64,000 nucleotides of DNA from Ephydatia muelleri. Lineage: Eukaryota; Porifera; Demospongiae; Spongillida; Spongillidae. Each line of letters starts with the position of its first letter. Within the stretch, counting starts at the first letter, position 1. Both the position numbers and the translations under genes were made by a program. Positions 23,280 through 34,973 of the stretch are shown here, piece by piece. Location: NCBI GenBank assembly GCA_013339895.1, contig JABACO010000022.1, forward strand, positions 1 through 64,000, read 5' to 3'. The notes under the pieces are model-generated. The model saw only the letters and a program-made list of their open reading frames with translations, had not been told where the DNA came from and ran no database searches.

Positions 23280-25430
23280 TTATGCGTATCCTGTAGTGAC
23301 AGGGTTGTGCACTAATTTCTCATAAAAGGCATCCAACGATAACTTAAAGTCTCCACATGTTGGCATTCCTGGTGGAGCCGGGTTCTGCCATTGTTCAGCT
23401 ATGTCGAGCACCATTGCCATTCCCTCCATCATGTGAGGCTCTATGTGACAATGAAGTAGCCAGAAACCAGGATTGTTGGATAGGAACTCAATGACAACGT
23501 ATCCTCCGCTGGGAATAATGACTGTGTCCTTGCGAAGTGTGTAAGGGTTCACTCTGATGGAGGGTTTGTGCCCACTTCTCCAATGCAGTGTTGTGCACTG
23601 TTCCTCACTGAAACTGGTGTTATCATATTCATCTTTACGACAAGATAGATCTGGGCTGGTGGTGATAGTAAAGCCAGTTTTCTTGTCACAGCCACCGTAG
23701 CCAGTAGCAACAACAAAAAAGCTGTGTCCATGCATGTGTATCGGGTGAGACTCCCCTCCAAAGTTGGCCCAAATCATTTGCACGGTTTTGTTGTAGGGAA
23801 TGGTGAACATGTGCAGGCATGTGCAACCTTCTTCGCATGTGTATGGCTGGGTAGGACACAGAAGACTGGGGAGGTCGAGAGTTTTACGTTGTGATGCAAT
23901 TAGCACGGGGGCTGGGGGTGATTTGAACATCTTTCCATTGATATTGTCACGCAGCTTTTGTCCTGCAGTTGGGGGACCAGAATAGCCAAAGTTGAGAAAG
24001 TACTCTTGTCCCAATGACGGGATATTAGACGGAATTTCTGTTATGGGTGATTGTCTTAACAATTTGAAACTGCCAATATTTATGCATTCAATGTGATACG
24101 ATGGATGGAAGGATTTGAAGGGGCAGTTGACAGCAATACAGGGAGAGGAGGCTGTGCAAGAAGGTGGAGAACTGCTAATCCTGGCATAGTCAGTGGGGCT
24201 TGGTTCAGCTCTAATGGAATAGTACAGAACAGCTTCCACTTTGTTCCCCAGGGAACGGAAGGGAGGACCATTGCCTGTTGTGTCCACTTCTAATGTTTCT
24301 GCCCGTATCCAGTAGTACTCCGTTGGGTCCTGATCAGCATTTAATAGGAAGTCATACCTTTCTCCCGACTGTATTATGACATAGTCTACTTCTCGAATGG
24401 GTTTGATGTCTTGCCCATCTGTGGCAATCACTGTAAGCTTATGTTGGTCGACAGACACTTTGTAGGCAAACAGCGACTGCTCTCCTACCATCCTAAAGCG
24501 ATATCTTCTGCCGTAATCCACTCTGAAGGTAGCGAGGATCGATTTGCTGTACGGCACATCACGATGTCTACCTTTCCCGTTTATCAGACCTGAAAAGTAG
24601 GGGATTGTTCCGTGAGTCGAGCCATCTGGTAGCAACGTGGGCGTGTAGACATCACGATTTGGAACGGGCAACTCTCCAACGTCTCTAGGGTAGAATGTTT
24701 CCTCAACAGAGTGCTGGGTGGTGAACACATCCATAAACGGTTGCGCGAACCAATCCTGTAAATTGATTGTGTGCCGTTCTGGCAAGTCGAGGTACGACGC
24801 GTCTACGTCTCTTCCCAATATGACGAGAGCTCCTTGTATCCCATCTCCTCTCTGTGCCTCCACATGGCTGTGATACCAGAAGGTACCAGCGTGGTCAGCT
24901 ATAAAAATGTACTTGAATACTGCATTGGCCGTTATGGGGCATTGCGTAACATATGGCGAACCATCCATCCACGGTGTATTTCTTTGCAGAATTCCGTGCC
25001 AGTGAATTGTTAGATCCTGGTTTTTCATGTTGTTTCTGACGTTGACGATAATTGTTTGTCCTTCGGTTACAATAAGGGTAGGTCCTGGCATCCGACCGTT
25101 GATAGAAGAGAACATTCTGTACGTTTTGCCATCGACTGTGGCCGCTTCTGAGTAACCAGCTCCGTATACGTTTCCGTCGTAAGAAACCAACTGTCCGCTT
25201 TCGTTAATGTAGTGAATGAATCCGTTTAGTTCGTAGACATTGCCGTCTTTCACTTCATATTTTGCGAATGTCTGAAGATTAGAAACCTCAAAATTGAACT
25301 CGCAGGCGTCGGCATCTTGGTTACAACGGCACGAAGCGGTGCTGTCATCGCAAGGAACGTGATGAATGGTTTTGAGGCTTGCGAGACTCAGTGTCAGCAG
25401 GCTGATAAAAATAGAACCAAACAGCTGCAT
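23280..25430 (-). CDS. Multicopper oxidase (laccase-like), secreted, single exon
   Basis: This is a copper oxidase that oxidises phenols, metals or similar donors and reduces O2 to water. The ORF has 716 codons with no intron. The first 18 or so residues form a hydrophobic signal peptide. A Cys-rich stretch follows (Cys at about 27, 34, 36 and 43), as in animal laccases. All four copper motifs are present in order: HWHG (143-146), WYHSH (185-189), HPIHMHGH (562-569) and HCHIEPHMMEGM (660-671), the last with a Met axial ligand for the type 1 copper. MDGSPYVTQCPI before the second motif is typical of animal laccases. No transmembrane segment follows, so the product is probably secreted. Length fits the family. 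It stands alone, with no neighbour of related function. The natural substrate is unknown. Confidence 0.93.
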   Translation of the reverse strand: MQLFGSIFISLLTLSLASLKTIHHVPCDDSTASCRCNQDADACEFNFEVSNLQTFAKYEVKDGNVYELNGFIHYINESGQLVSYDGNVYGAGYSEAATVDGKTYRMFSSINGRMPGPTLIVTEGQTIIVNVRNNMKNQDLTIHWHGILQRNTPWMDGSPYVTQCPITANAVFKYIFIADHAGTFWYHSHVEAQRGDGIQGALVILGRDVDASYLDLPERHTINLQDWFAQPFMDVFTTQHSVEETFYPRDVGELPVPNRDVYTPTLLPDGSTHGTIPYFSGLINGKGRHRDVPYSKSILATFRVDYGRRYRFRMVGEQSLFAYKVSVDQHKLTVIATDGQDIKPIREVDYVIIQSGERYDFLLNADQDPTEYYWIRAETLEVDTTGNGPPFRSLGNKVEAVLYYSIRAEPSPTDYARISSSPPSCTASSPCIAVNCPFKSFHPSYHIECINIGSFKLLRQSPITEIPSNIPSLGQEYFLNFGYSGPPTAGQKLRDNINGKMFKSPPAPVLIASQRKTLDLPSLLCPTQPYTCEEGCTCLHMFTIPYNKTVQMIWANFGGESHPIHMHGHSFFVVATGYGGCDKKTGFTITTSPDLSCRKDEYDNTSFSEEQCTTLHWRSGHKPSIRVNPYTLRKDTVIIPSGGYVVIEFLSNNPGFWLLHCHIEPHMMEGMAMVLDIAEQWQNPAPPGMPTCGDFKLSLDAFYEKLVHNPVTTGYA

Positions 25431-25623
25431 CGCGTGATTCTTTTCTCCGAGAGCTGAGTGGATGAAAAATTGAACTGAACCGAATCAGGAGTAAAAACGC
25501 GCAAATGAAAAATACAGGCATTTAAGATTTTAGTACAGTCCAGAGGCACGCTATTCATAGCACTTCAAATGTATAAATGCGCACCTATACGAGCGTTGCA
25601 TACCTCATTCATTGTTACTATCT

Positions 25624-25774
25624 CACAGGGAAAAAAAGCGTCGAATCATTTAGAAATCATTGCGTGATTGAACAGAAAATCACACGAAAATCAAAAGAAG
25701 CGTGTGATTTTTGTGTGATTTTCTGTTCAATCACGCAATGATTTCTAAATGATTCGACGCTTTTTTTCCCTGTG
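25624..25774. mobile_element. Foldback MITE, perfect 62-nt arms
   Basis: Positions 25624-25685 and 25713-25774 are exact reverse complements (62 of 62), with 27 bases between. The centre can extend pairing further through aatcacac and gtgtgatt. A diverged relative with the same aatcattg(t/c)gtgattgaac core is at about 8733-8805. The perfect arms imply recent insertion or active correction. It lies about 190 bases upstream of the laccase start codon, so it may affect that promoter. Confidence 0.9.
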
Positions 25775-26340
25775 TCTGTCTCAACCTACCATCAAATGGT
25801 TGTTTGTACCGATTTCTGTTCACTTCCTGTGCAGAGGGTTCGCAGTAAAGCATGCACTCATGCAGCCAGAGCTATGCACGACAAACTGTATAATTTTGCA
25901 AAATCTGATTTTGCGATCCGCGTGCAAACTGATATCGGATCAAGCTTTAAAAGACGTTCAGTCCGTATTGTTTCTCTGTCATACCAACAAAGGACCCGGA
26001 AATATTGTTTTTTATCATGATTGCTTGGTCTATGCGACTGACAAGATTGATATGACTGTCACTTAATTAAGTTAATTCACAAGAAATGTTCAATGACATG
26101 TGGATGTGAATAGTGAGTATCCTTTTAAAACTGATTAAACTATAAAAGTTTAACGATGCATTAGTTTCAAATTGGAGGTATAGGTGTGCATGCATTGATA
26201 ATTCCTAATTAAGGCGTATCAAATCCACACAATTGTATTGTGCAAGCGTGTCACATATATACTTGCATGTCTCCCGCTATAGTTGGTTGCGACACGCGAA
26301 CCATTGCACGGAATCTTCACATTCATAGCGCGCGCTGCAT

Positions 26341-26388
26341 GGTGGTGGTGGTGGGGGGGAAGAGGGGGGGGGGGGGGGGGGGGGGGGG
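26341..26388. repeat. G homopolymer tract
   Basis: A run of G interrupted once by AAGA, preceded by GTGGTGGTGG. Its length is probably unreliable in the assembly. A second G tract lies at 31388-31409. Confidence 0.9.
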
Positions 26389-28295
26389 ATTGAGTATCAT
26401 TTTACTAACTTAAATTACATGCATGAATGCTTGTGCAACAGACTTTACTGACTGATATAGGTAAGAAAGCTATACATCTGAAAAAACAATTTAACGCTCG
26501 AACTTGTCGTATCAAGTTTAGCATTTGTCCAACAATACCTGGGCGGCTAGAAGACATAAGCGTCCTATAGGCGTGTCTAAACAAAAGCATAATGAAACAC
26601 CCGCGGCGGCGTAACAATTTATAAATCGACAACACAGTCATTTATACAAGCATGCACACCTGTGCATACACTGAGGCATTTTAGTGCTCTACTGATACTG
26701 TATACCGGGTGTCCACGAAAGAACGCAATGCTTTTGAACGGGAATAACTTTTGATAGGAGTATGAAAAAAATCTCTACTTGAGGTTAGGCAAATGTGGTT
26801 ACATCATTTGATTTACAAGTTATTAACGATGCTTAATTAACTTTAATAAACACAACAAATTAACTACTTAAAAAGTGAAACCATGTTTAGACACCCGTTT
26901 CGAAGCCAAAAACAAAATGTTTTTCAACTCTTAAACTGAAAGTAAGATGCAAGTACTATTTCACCTCGGTTGCGCATGCGCACTAGTTATACTTCATTGC
27001 ACACGCAGGTCCCGTTCCAAGACTAGTGACGCAACCATTGACGCACTTCAACTTTGCACATTATCACGTGCCACTGAGCCCCACCCCACATTCGTCCCTC
27101 GAATTGCGTAATTCTTAATTGTTTATTCAGCAAATAGCCCAATAGAGATCCTTGTGAAATCATAGATACTAGTAAATAGCTGTACCTGCGTCTGCTTATC
27201 TCTCGCTTTTAGAAATGAACTAGCCGTATTACTACCTCTTCGTAAAAGAAAACATACACCCGACCGTAGGTCATTCATACAGGCGGTGCGCACCAATTAG
27301 CGTTCTTGCTACGTGTTGTGGACGAGATCGAGATTCGCCTTACGTAGTACAACACCACACTGGAGAATGTCTTCGATGCAAATGGTTGATGAGTTAAAGG
27401 CACGAACGACTGGGTGCCTATTGGCATACAGTGTACGTACGGGTACACGCACACATGGTGCAGTCCATGCATCAAGCAAACTATAGATCCTTCCAGCTAG
27501 CTCTACATTAATAGCTAACTGGTATATGCCCGTAATACTAGAGAAGCCGCGTGTACTGCCTATAGCTCCTACTAATATTGAAGCCTAAGGGTTCTTCAGT
27601 AGTGCGCTGTTGAGTAAGTTACCGATGTGTGTGTGAAAAACAGTGCCGAACTGTTTGAGCATTCTTTTCAACTATATTCAATGTCATAGGAACTGTAGAT
27701 ATGGCTCTCAACTGGTATGTATGTGTATTTGTGTGTCATGGTGACTTGTGTTCAAATCTGTGGTGTGCGCTAAGTCTAATCAGTTTTAAAACCAACGTTG
27801 TTCATTAAGTAAGAGAGTGAGCAGATTCACCGACATCAGGATGCCTCTTTAGCGCTTACAAATGGGCATGACTTGTAACAATAATACCACCTAATTCTCA
27901 GATCGAAATGCAATGTTGCATAGAAGTCAGCGAAAACAGTTACAAAATTGAACTGTTTTTGGTGGAGACATGAAGGTACATGTGGTTAAGATGTTTCTAT
28001 GTCAGTGTACATGACAATGTGTCTATGCAGTTCATGCTGTTAGTTCTTGGTCTCATGTTAATTATGTGTGTCCTTTCTGACTGTTCATAAGGATGAGAGG
28101 TATGTATAAATTAAGGATCTGATGATGCAAGAACAATTCTTTATATGCATGTACGAATGCATAGATGGGATACATCAAAGCCTGAAATACTGTACACTGC
28201 CACCAAAGCAAGGACAATTGCATCATTTCGGTACGTTAACTGGTTTCTAAGCATATTAATTTTCAGACATTATTGTATAACGGGAAGGTCTGTAC

Positions 28296-29220
28296 AGTTA
28301 AGACAAGGCACTATGAACCTGCCCCTGCTAAAGATCCCTATTGACCACTACGTGATTGATGAGCTTCATTTATTTCTACGGCTATTTGATGTTTTGATGA
28401 GCAACCTCATTTCATTGGCTTTATTGATGGAAGGGATGGAAGCAAACAACACCTTGATGCCCTAACCGCTGCCATCAGAAGCTGTGGCGTAACATTCCAT
28501 ACAAGCAAGGTAGAGAACAGCTGAAGTGGACCTCCCTTACCGGTGATGGTAGAAAGAAAGTAATGAAGGTATATATTATGCCCGCCAGCCTGCTGCAGTC
28601 TCACTAGTATGGTTCTTTCTACAGACACTGCCATCTAAATAAATTGAAGTCCTACCTCATGAAACCATACAAGAAACAATTAAACTATGGAAGGTAAGCA
28701 GAGACTTGACTGATCAGTAATGGGGTTCATTAACTCAGATGGCAGGACTTTCATGCAACACCTTATCTGCTGAAGTGCCAATTCATCCTGACACTATGCA
28801 CCAGAAGGTTAAGGTGTAGGTAGTACTGATAACTGTTACTGACTGTATTTTCTATTAGGCAAAGCAATGGATTGGTAGCTTCCTGACATTACCTGCAGGA
28901 GGCTACAAAAAGTGTCATGTTATGTCGTACTTGCACTGTATGGCATACCATGTACCAGAGTGCATTAGGCGGCATGGTAACATGCGAAAGTTGTCAGGCC
29001 AAGGTGAGTATATCATGATAGTGATTCCGAATTGAAATAGTAATATGCTTACGTTTTGAAAAACACAATGACAATGCAAAGAGGGCATACTTTTCTAGTA
29101 ATGAATGGAATGCCTCCATGGACATCATGAAGCCAGGATTGATTGCCTACGAAACTATGCTACCCCGAAAACGCAGTCACAGAGAAAAACGATGCATACT
29201 GGCTTCATGGAGGCATTCAG
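28296..29220 (+). pseudogene. Transposase-like gene relic, GVEK(N/H)ND family
   Basis: Several exons of an uncharacterised transposase-like family found in sponges and cnidarians (from memory) can be followed: IDHYVIDELHLFLR (about 28340-28380), a shifted continuation DGSKQHLDALTAAIRSCGV (about 28434-28490), exons ending 28568, 28625-28693, 28739-28813 and 28859-29003, then VEKHNDNAKRAYFSS (from about 29066). The 28859-29003 exon carries MSYLHCMAYHVPECIRRHG followed by LSGQG, and pairs in phase with the exon before it. Faults: a frameshift near 28432, another near 28515, a stop at 28640-28642, and no acceptor before the last block. The layout HVP..G..G.G-E-N with Lys/Arg resembles the region around the last catalytic Glu of RAG1/Transib-type transposases; that comparison is inference. 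Confidence 0.6.
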
Positions 29221-30425
29221 GCAGTAAGAGGATCTTGGCGGAATACAGCATCACCAGATACCACCACTCCTCCCTGATCCTCATCACCTAGCACCACCTC
29301 TACTTCCTCCCTCCACTTGCATACACACGTAATGTATTGTATGATTTTGTACTGTGTGTTAACCACTACATATTCTGTGATGTATTAACCATTCTCCACA
29401 TTTCTGATTGACTGATGATATTAGCAACATTACATAGTGAAGTTAGCATTTTGGGGAGAGCCCAAGACCCACATCCCATAGCTAGTGTAGTTACAAAGTA
29501 AATACATAAATAACATTCTCTATTAGAAACTTAGTGGGATATAGGATTTGAAGGCAAATGGGTGTAAAAAGAAAGGAACAAGGGTTGAATGATAAGGAAA
29601 ATGAATTAGCACATGAACAAAGTAATGAATGTCCTACAATGTGTGCTCTACTCTAATAATTATAGGACTATATTTCATTTTTCCTAACCATTATTCTCAT
29701 TAGTTATTTACTTGTTCAAGTATTATTGTTCAAAGATAGTCCTAAACGTATGCACGTTAGGGTATCGCTAAGCATTATAATACAGAAACACATCTGACCT
29801 TTATAAGCTCCCACAAAACAGTAATAAGTAGTCCCGTGATCTCATAATGCACGCACACATCACACCACGTACAAATGTAGTAACTAAGAGTAGGTAGGTA
29901 CGTGATTGTGAATCCAGCCATTCTTATTCTAACAACTTAGGAAACAACGTTTCTCTAGTTTAGTAGGAGTAGCAGTAGGCCAATATGAATAAAACGGCTC
30001 GAGTGTGTAATGGACTCGAAAAGGAGCGCACCGCCAAGAGAAGAACTGTTCGCAATAACCAGCCAATACATGCAGCGCTGCGTGATTGCGTCGTGGTCAG
30101 TGAAACGTCAGTACAGTCGAGTCAGAACGATATATTATCGATTAATATTAACATGATTAAATGACAGATCACGTGACCTCTGCTCTGATTGATAAAAGGG
30201 AGGGCACGAGCTAAAATCTAACGTACATGACAGATGCGAATGCGTATGGTTAGATCACTAAATCGACGATAGCCTTAGGATGTTATGTAAAAGCGATGGC
30301 CTTACCTAACTTCCCTGATATGCAGACTTACAATTAATTAGCTGTTTTAATAACGTGATAAATCTCTAGGGTGTGTAGCGAGTGTAACGGTGAAATCAGA
30401 AATTTTTTTATCACAATTATAAGCC
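29221..30425. other. No gene recognised
   Basis: AT-rich sequence. Positions 29536-29590 are homologous to 44339-44400 and, inverted, to about 63050-63110, marking a dispersed repeat. Otherwise nothing. Confidence 0.5.
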
Positions 30426-30429
30426 GAGT

Positions 30430-30662
30430 TATGCACAATTTCTGGACATTGGTTTCAAGCATCAGACGGGTTTGAAAATATTTGTTGTTCAAAAAAATAG
30501 TTTGCATCCATTAAAAAGAATTGCTGCTAAACTGCAGAAGAGAGATTTAGACATCTTTGAAGCTTTCCAGAGAATTGATGAAACAATTGCGTGTTTGCGA
30601 GGCTACAGAACAAACGTGGAAGAATTTCACATATGCAGAAATCAGCGGTCACCAGGAAAGTG
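30430..30662 (+). pseudogene. hAT transposase, internal fragment
   Basis: One open frame contains LQKRDLDIFEAFQRIDET and LRGYRTNVEEF, a pattern typical of the helical region of hAT-family transposases just before the C-terminal third. No other part of the enzyme is next to it. The missing downstream part corresponds to the fragment at 42.6-43.3 kb on the same strand, so the two may come from one family or one split copy. Confidence 0.5.
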
Positions 30663-31319
30663 ATGGTGTTCAAAAAGACATCCTATAGCATGTGTTCCAT
30701 TACTAGTACATAGGGGTAGTATGGTTTGAATTTGTGTTGAATTTATAAGTACTAATGATTCGGATGTATTCAAAACAAAGTTAGACTTACACCTATTTAA
30801 ATGTATGAAAAACGGTTACTCTTGAATTTAATTAACTAACCGCAAGTTATACAACCTTTGCCACCTCATTTTTACGTGTAGAAAGGTTGTAAGGTGCAAA
30901 CTGTGCAAAAGTATTTATACTATTACATTGAAGATTTCAGTTCGGGAAAGTAAAACATAGCTTCCCATTGATATGTACACAAAATCAATGTTTTCTGACC
31001 TAATTACTGTATTCCACTGTTTTTTAAAATTGAATCTTAACGAAAAATTGAGTTGCCACCCTTTATTATGATTTGCAGCACATCGGTACATGTTTTCATG
31101 CCATTTGTTTTTTCCATTACATAGATATTTCTAGTTCGGGGAGCCTTTGAACAATGTTAGGTTACTGGCGCCGCCATTTTGATAAATGGTCGTCATAACA
31201 GAAACACGGCCGGCTACATGTATGTACCATTACATGAAGCTTTAAACTAAATAATTATAGTTAGGTTTATTAACTCGCAAAATGTTCACAAAATATTAAC
31301 TGGCCACATCCCCGCTTGG

Positions 31320-31410
31320 CAGGGGCGGATCCATGCAGTATTTTGGTAAGGGGCCGGGGTTCGTGGAGCCCTGGTTGAGTACGAAAACGGGGGGGGGGGG
31401 GGGGGGGGGT
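31320..31410 (+). repeat. hAT-type terminal sequence and G tract
   Basis: caggggcggatccatgcag at 31320 has the form of a hAT terminus (cagNggcggatc). It is followed by the G-rich subterminal stretch seen in such elements and a G tract at 31388-31409. The opposite end, ctagatccgcctctg, is at 43360-43374 in inverted orientation. The 8 bases flanking each end do not match, so these may be ends of two different elements. Confidence 0.45.
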
Positions 31411-31477
31411 GTTCGAGATACAAGAACTGAGACGCGAGACGCGATTCGCCGAAGTGGCGCTCTGATTCTAATTTGAT

Positions 31478-34400
31478 GCTACTCCAAGTTGTAATCCTGT
31501 TTCTCATCCAACCATTATTGAATTTCAGAGCGGGCGGGCGGGTTTTCAGCATCCCGGAAACCGTGGGTGTGGCTTATTCGGTATATGCATTTTCTGACGC
31601 GAAACCAATTTTCTAATACCACAATCAACACAGAAACGAACGTAATATAACAAAACAATGCAATGAAGTGTCAGTTTCTTCTTAGAAATGGGAGGCTTGT
31701 TCTTGCAAACATCACACTGTGGAAGGTATTGCTGAACGGCATCCATATTTCCCATCATTGGTTCAGCACAGTACACACATATAGCAGGATACTTTGCAAC
31801 ATAGTAGAGCTTTTCAACAGGCTCTCTACATGAAATATTACGAGTGTATACATCAGCCAATTTTCCCTCCATTTCTAAATCTTGAAGTGGTGCCCCACAA
31901 GTGAAAGAAAAATCATTAAGTATTTCTTCAAGCTTTTCTCTTTCTGATGCCAACAACCTTTGTTTAGAGTACAGTAACCTCCACATATTACATTCCTCAC
32001 ACTGTAGCATCATATCCACATTCTTTACATGCCTCAAGCTTGAAGCAAATGGAAGTGTCTTACTGCGCTTGTTTTTTTGTTTCAAATCCTCAGAAGTTTT
32101 GGTTCCATATAAACTTGAGAATTGTTTATAATGTCCATCTGAATCAGGAATAGGGTCAGGTATCCACTTTAACTGACTGAATATGTCCCTTGGTAGATTA
32201 GGAGGCTTGCATATATTGCATGCTGCATCTCCACATTTCTTAACTTGGAAACTGTACTTTCGCTCAGTACAATGAAGTGATACAAACTTTGTAAGCAGTG
32301 GTAAGCCCTTTAATGATGCTTTTGTTATAGATTCCATTGATGAAATGGGTTCTATTACATTTAACACACTCATCATTTCACCAATCATTTCTTCACTAGC
32401 TGCATTTAGAATGGTAAACTTTTCCTCTTTCAACTCAAGTCGCGTCCAAACAGCAGGACTTAACATGTGAAACACTGTCAATGGCCATTGACTTAAAATC
32501 TGCACTCTCAGTTGCCTTTTTTCTCAGATCCTTCAAACTTTTACATCGCTGAGCAGGTTTTTCAAATTCATCATCCATTTTCTCCCTCATAAGTCCCACA
32601 CACTGTAAACCAAGATTCAAAGTGGACATAATCCTCTCAACAGGATTGCTCCATGAGTGACAGGGAGCTGTACGTGCAGCACACAGGAAATCGAGATCAT
32701 GTTTTTAAAATAATGCTATGAGAGCTATTTGTACTGATAGGAACGTGACACGGTGATCAGGCCCTCCATCAGTATACAATAATACAATCTTTTTCTCCTG
32801 CTGCAAGCTACTGAGAATAGAAGTTCAGTCATATGACGAATTGGTGATGAAGATTCAAATGCTGCATCTTTCAATGAAACATAAACCTTCCCACGATACC
32901 ATGATTCTGTGATGTCTTGTGGTATATTGTTCATCAATACAACACTTGGAATCATACTGAACTTTGTAAAGTCATGATCAGCAACATCAAAACTACTTCC
33001 CACTTTCACCATTACTCTTCTACCACGCTCTGCTGCTGCCACAGGGAAGCCTGGCTCACCAATCTTCATTCGATGTTTATCATCCAAACCAAACATATGA
33101 GAATGTTCTCTGAATCTAATAGCAAACTCTTTAACATATCGAAATATTGCTGCAGTGTAATGAGCATCTTCATGGGTTTTTCTAAATTGCCTTGCCTGAA
33201 CCATAAATCGAATGTTCAATCGACCAGTGTACTGTAGAGCAGTCTTTGCTGTTTTGCACTTTGGCCAAAACTGCAGTCTGATCCATTCATCACTAGGGAT
33301 TAGTGTTCCTTCTGCACATCGAGCTTTGACCTGCTCTCGAAAGTCACGAATGGACATTGCTATTGAGAGATGAGTGACAAGTGAATGCCTTCTATCATCA
33401 ACAGCTGTCCCTACACCTTCATTAATATAAGTTGCTGCCTCGTTCCAAAATACATTGTACTTAGTCTTTTTTTCAGGATTCTTCAATTCTCGCAAATCAA
33501 AGATGGTACCAGGTTCTTCAGGTTCCATTTCAATGAATTGCTTTACCCTTAGATTAAGTTCAGCTTCTTCTGCAGTGTTTGCTGCTGATGCATCACCTGT
33601 TAGATCACAATAAAAGTAACGCAAAACTGATGGCTTTATAGAGGGTGCAATTCGTCCAAACTTGGTGAAAATTGCTCGACGCATTGCAAAATGTTGGTAC
33701 ATTATTTTCAATGAGATGAACAACTTGTTGACTATGGGAAAATGCATCTGACATACTTTCAGCTTCAGATATTCGCCAAATAAAGTGCAAATTACCCTTA
33801 TTGTTTCCAGTGTATGTGAACATAGTATAGTGGGAAATTCTAAACCATTTTTTGCAAGCTTTGCAAATAATGATATCTATTTCGTGGATCATCTGGACAC
33901 AGATCATTTAAAAACAAATATTCATATTCATTCATGTTTTTCAAAATACTGTTTAGCTGCAAAAATAAAGGAAACACAGATCTTGTTGAAACAATGTATT
34001 TATATCCCTTACAGGGATTGGCAACTGATGTGTGATTAACTTTAACCATTTTAACTTGACTGTCTAGATATTCTGCATACTGCAATATGCTACAAGCAAG
34101 TGACTGAACTTCACTGAAGTATTTTGACCATGGCTCACTCTTCCAATAATTTCCCTGTAATATGTCAAACAAGGAAGATGAAATTGCATGAAGTGACTGG
34201 CTGCACAAATTATTTAGTTTCCTCTTTGCATGTTTGGACTTCTCTGGTAAATTATATCCACAATGATTCAAACGTTGATGGAACTGGACAAAACCGTGCT
34301 GTCATTGTATCCTGATGACCATCTATAGTCCACAGGCAATTACACAAAACACTTACAAAATTTAAAGATGACTCTTCCTTACCAACCAGCTTATTAGCCT

Positions 34401-34973
34401 GAAGAAAGTCAACAAGGTCATTAAAGAGCTCATCCTTCCTATTTTAAACTAGCTCTAGCTTTTTGGGATAACATGCATTACATCTGGCTGGACTGGCCAT
34501 CAAGTACATCAAATGCATTTCTACAGACGGCAACGCTAGTGGTTTGCGGTGCAAGCACACATTGTACCTTAACTACACGGTATCTGAGAAATCCACCAAA
34601 CATGTTTGCTGCAATACGTAGTGGAACATTCAGCTCAATTGTTGTCGAGTGCCTCCTTTGAACGTCCAAGAAGTGCCCCATGAAGAATCCACTTCTCAGC
34701 CGGTCCTCTACTGCCGCTTGGCAAATATTTTTGCACTGTTGATACAAAATATTGTTCAACAGTGCGTTCAGCCACATTTTCTGCCGAAATTGTCCACGGA
34801 ACGACAAGACTGTTGCTATAAACACACAAAACGCTGCAATTGATCAATACTTCCATTCTGAAAGGTTAATTAAACTCATTACGCATGCGCAGTGGCACGG
34901 TTTCTGAAAATCGGCAGTTTTCAATAATAGACGCGGGCGGGGGATGAGAAACAGGATTACCACTTGGAGTGGC
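31478..34973 (-). mobile_element. TIR-bounded DNA transposon with GGPDHR-family gene
   Basis: The ends are inverted: 31478-31509 and 34942-34973 share a terminal repeat of about 32 bp containing tgtttctcatcc and actccaag, with roughly 28 matches. Inside each repeat is a GGGCGGG patch and an ATTATTGAA motif, also inverted. The gene on the - strand fills the space between, starting near the right end and stopping about 70 bases from the left. This is the layout of a cut-and-paste transposon. No clear target-site duplication was found. Confidence 0.65.
31546..34450 (-). pseudogene. Uncharacterised transposon gene (GGPDHR family), broken
   Basis: Pieces of one long protein read along the - strand: about 34450-33840 (helical N-terminal part), 33907-33605, 33747-32725 (contains YTGRLNIRFMVQARQFRK, LDDKHRMKIGEPGFPVAAAE and DHDFTKFS), then about 32790-32640 with YTDGGPDHR and NPVERIMSTLNLGLQCVG, and 32505-31546 (C-terminal). 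The C-terminal part has a CEEC..WRLLYSKQRL motif and CVYC / CDVC / CVDC pairs, probable zinc sites. I know this architecture as a large uncharacterised family in sponges, corals and molluscs. Breaks: frameshifts near 33730 and 32800, a stop near 32708 and a further shift near 32450. The YTDGGPDHR block could hold catalytic acids; that is inference. Confidence 0.65.

Larger units (their letters stand above)
25431..28290. other. Upstream region of laccase and unassigned sequence
   Basis: Contains a palindromic MITE (25624-25774), a G tract (26341-26388) and a segment at about 26701-27110 that opens with accgggtgtccacgaaagaa, a style of sequence common at transposon ends. I found no matching inverted end, so that is only a suspicion. 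No gene recognised. Confidence 0.5.

Noticed and set aside
23549..25013. Several ORFs of 60-80 codons overlapping the laccase gene in other frames
   Set aside because: Shadows of the intact 716-codon laccase ORF.
26701..27110. accgggtgtccacgaaagaa segment as a transposon
   Set aside because: No inverted partner, no coding region and no second copy in the window; left as a suspicion only.
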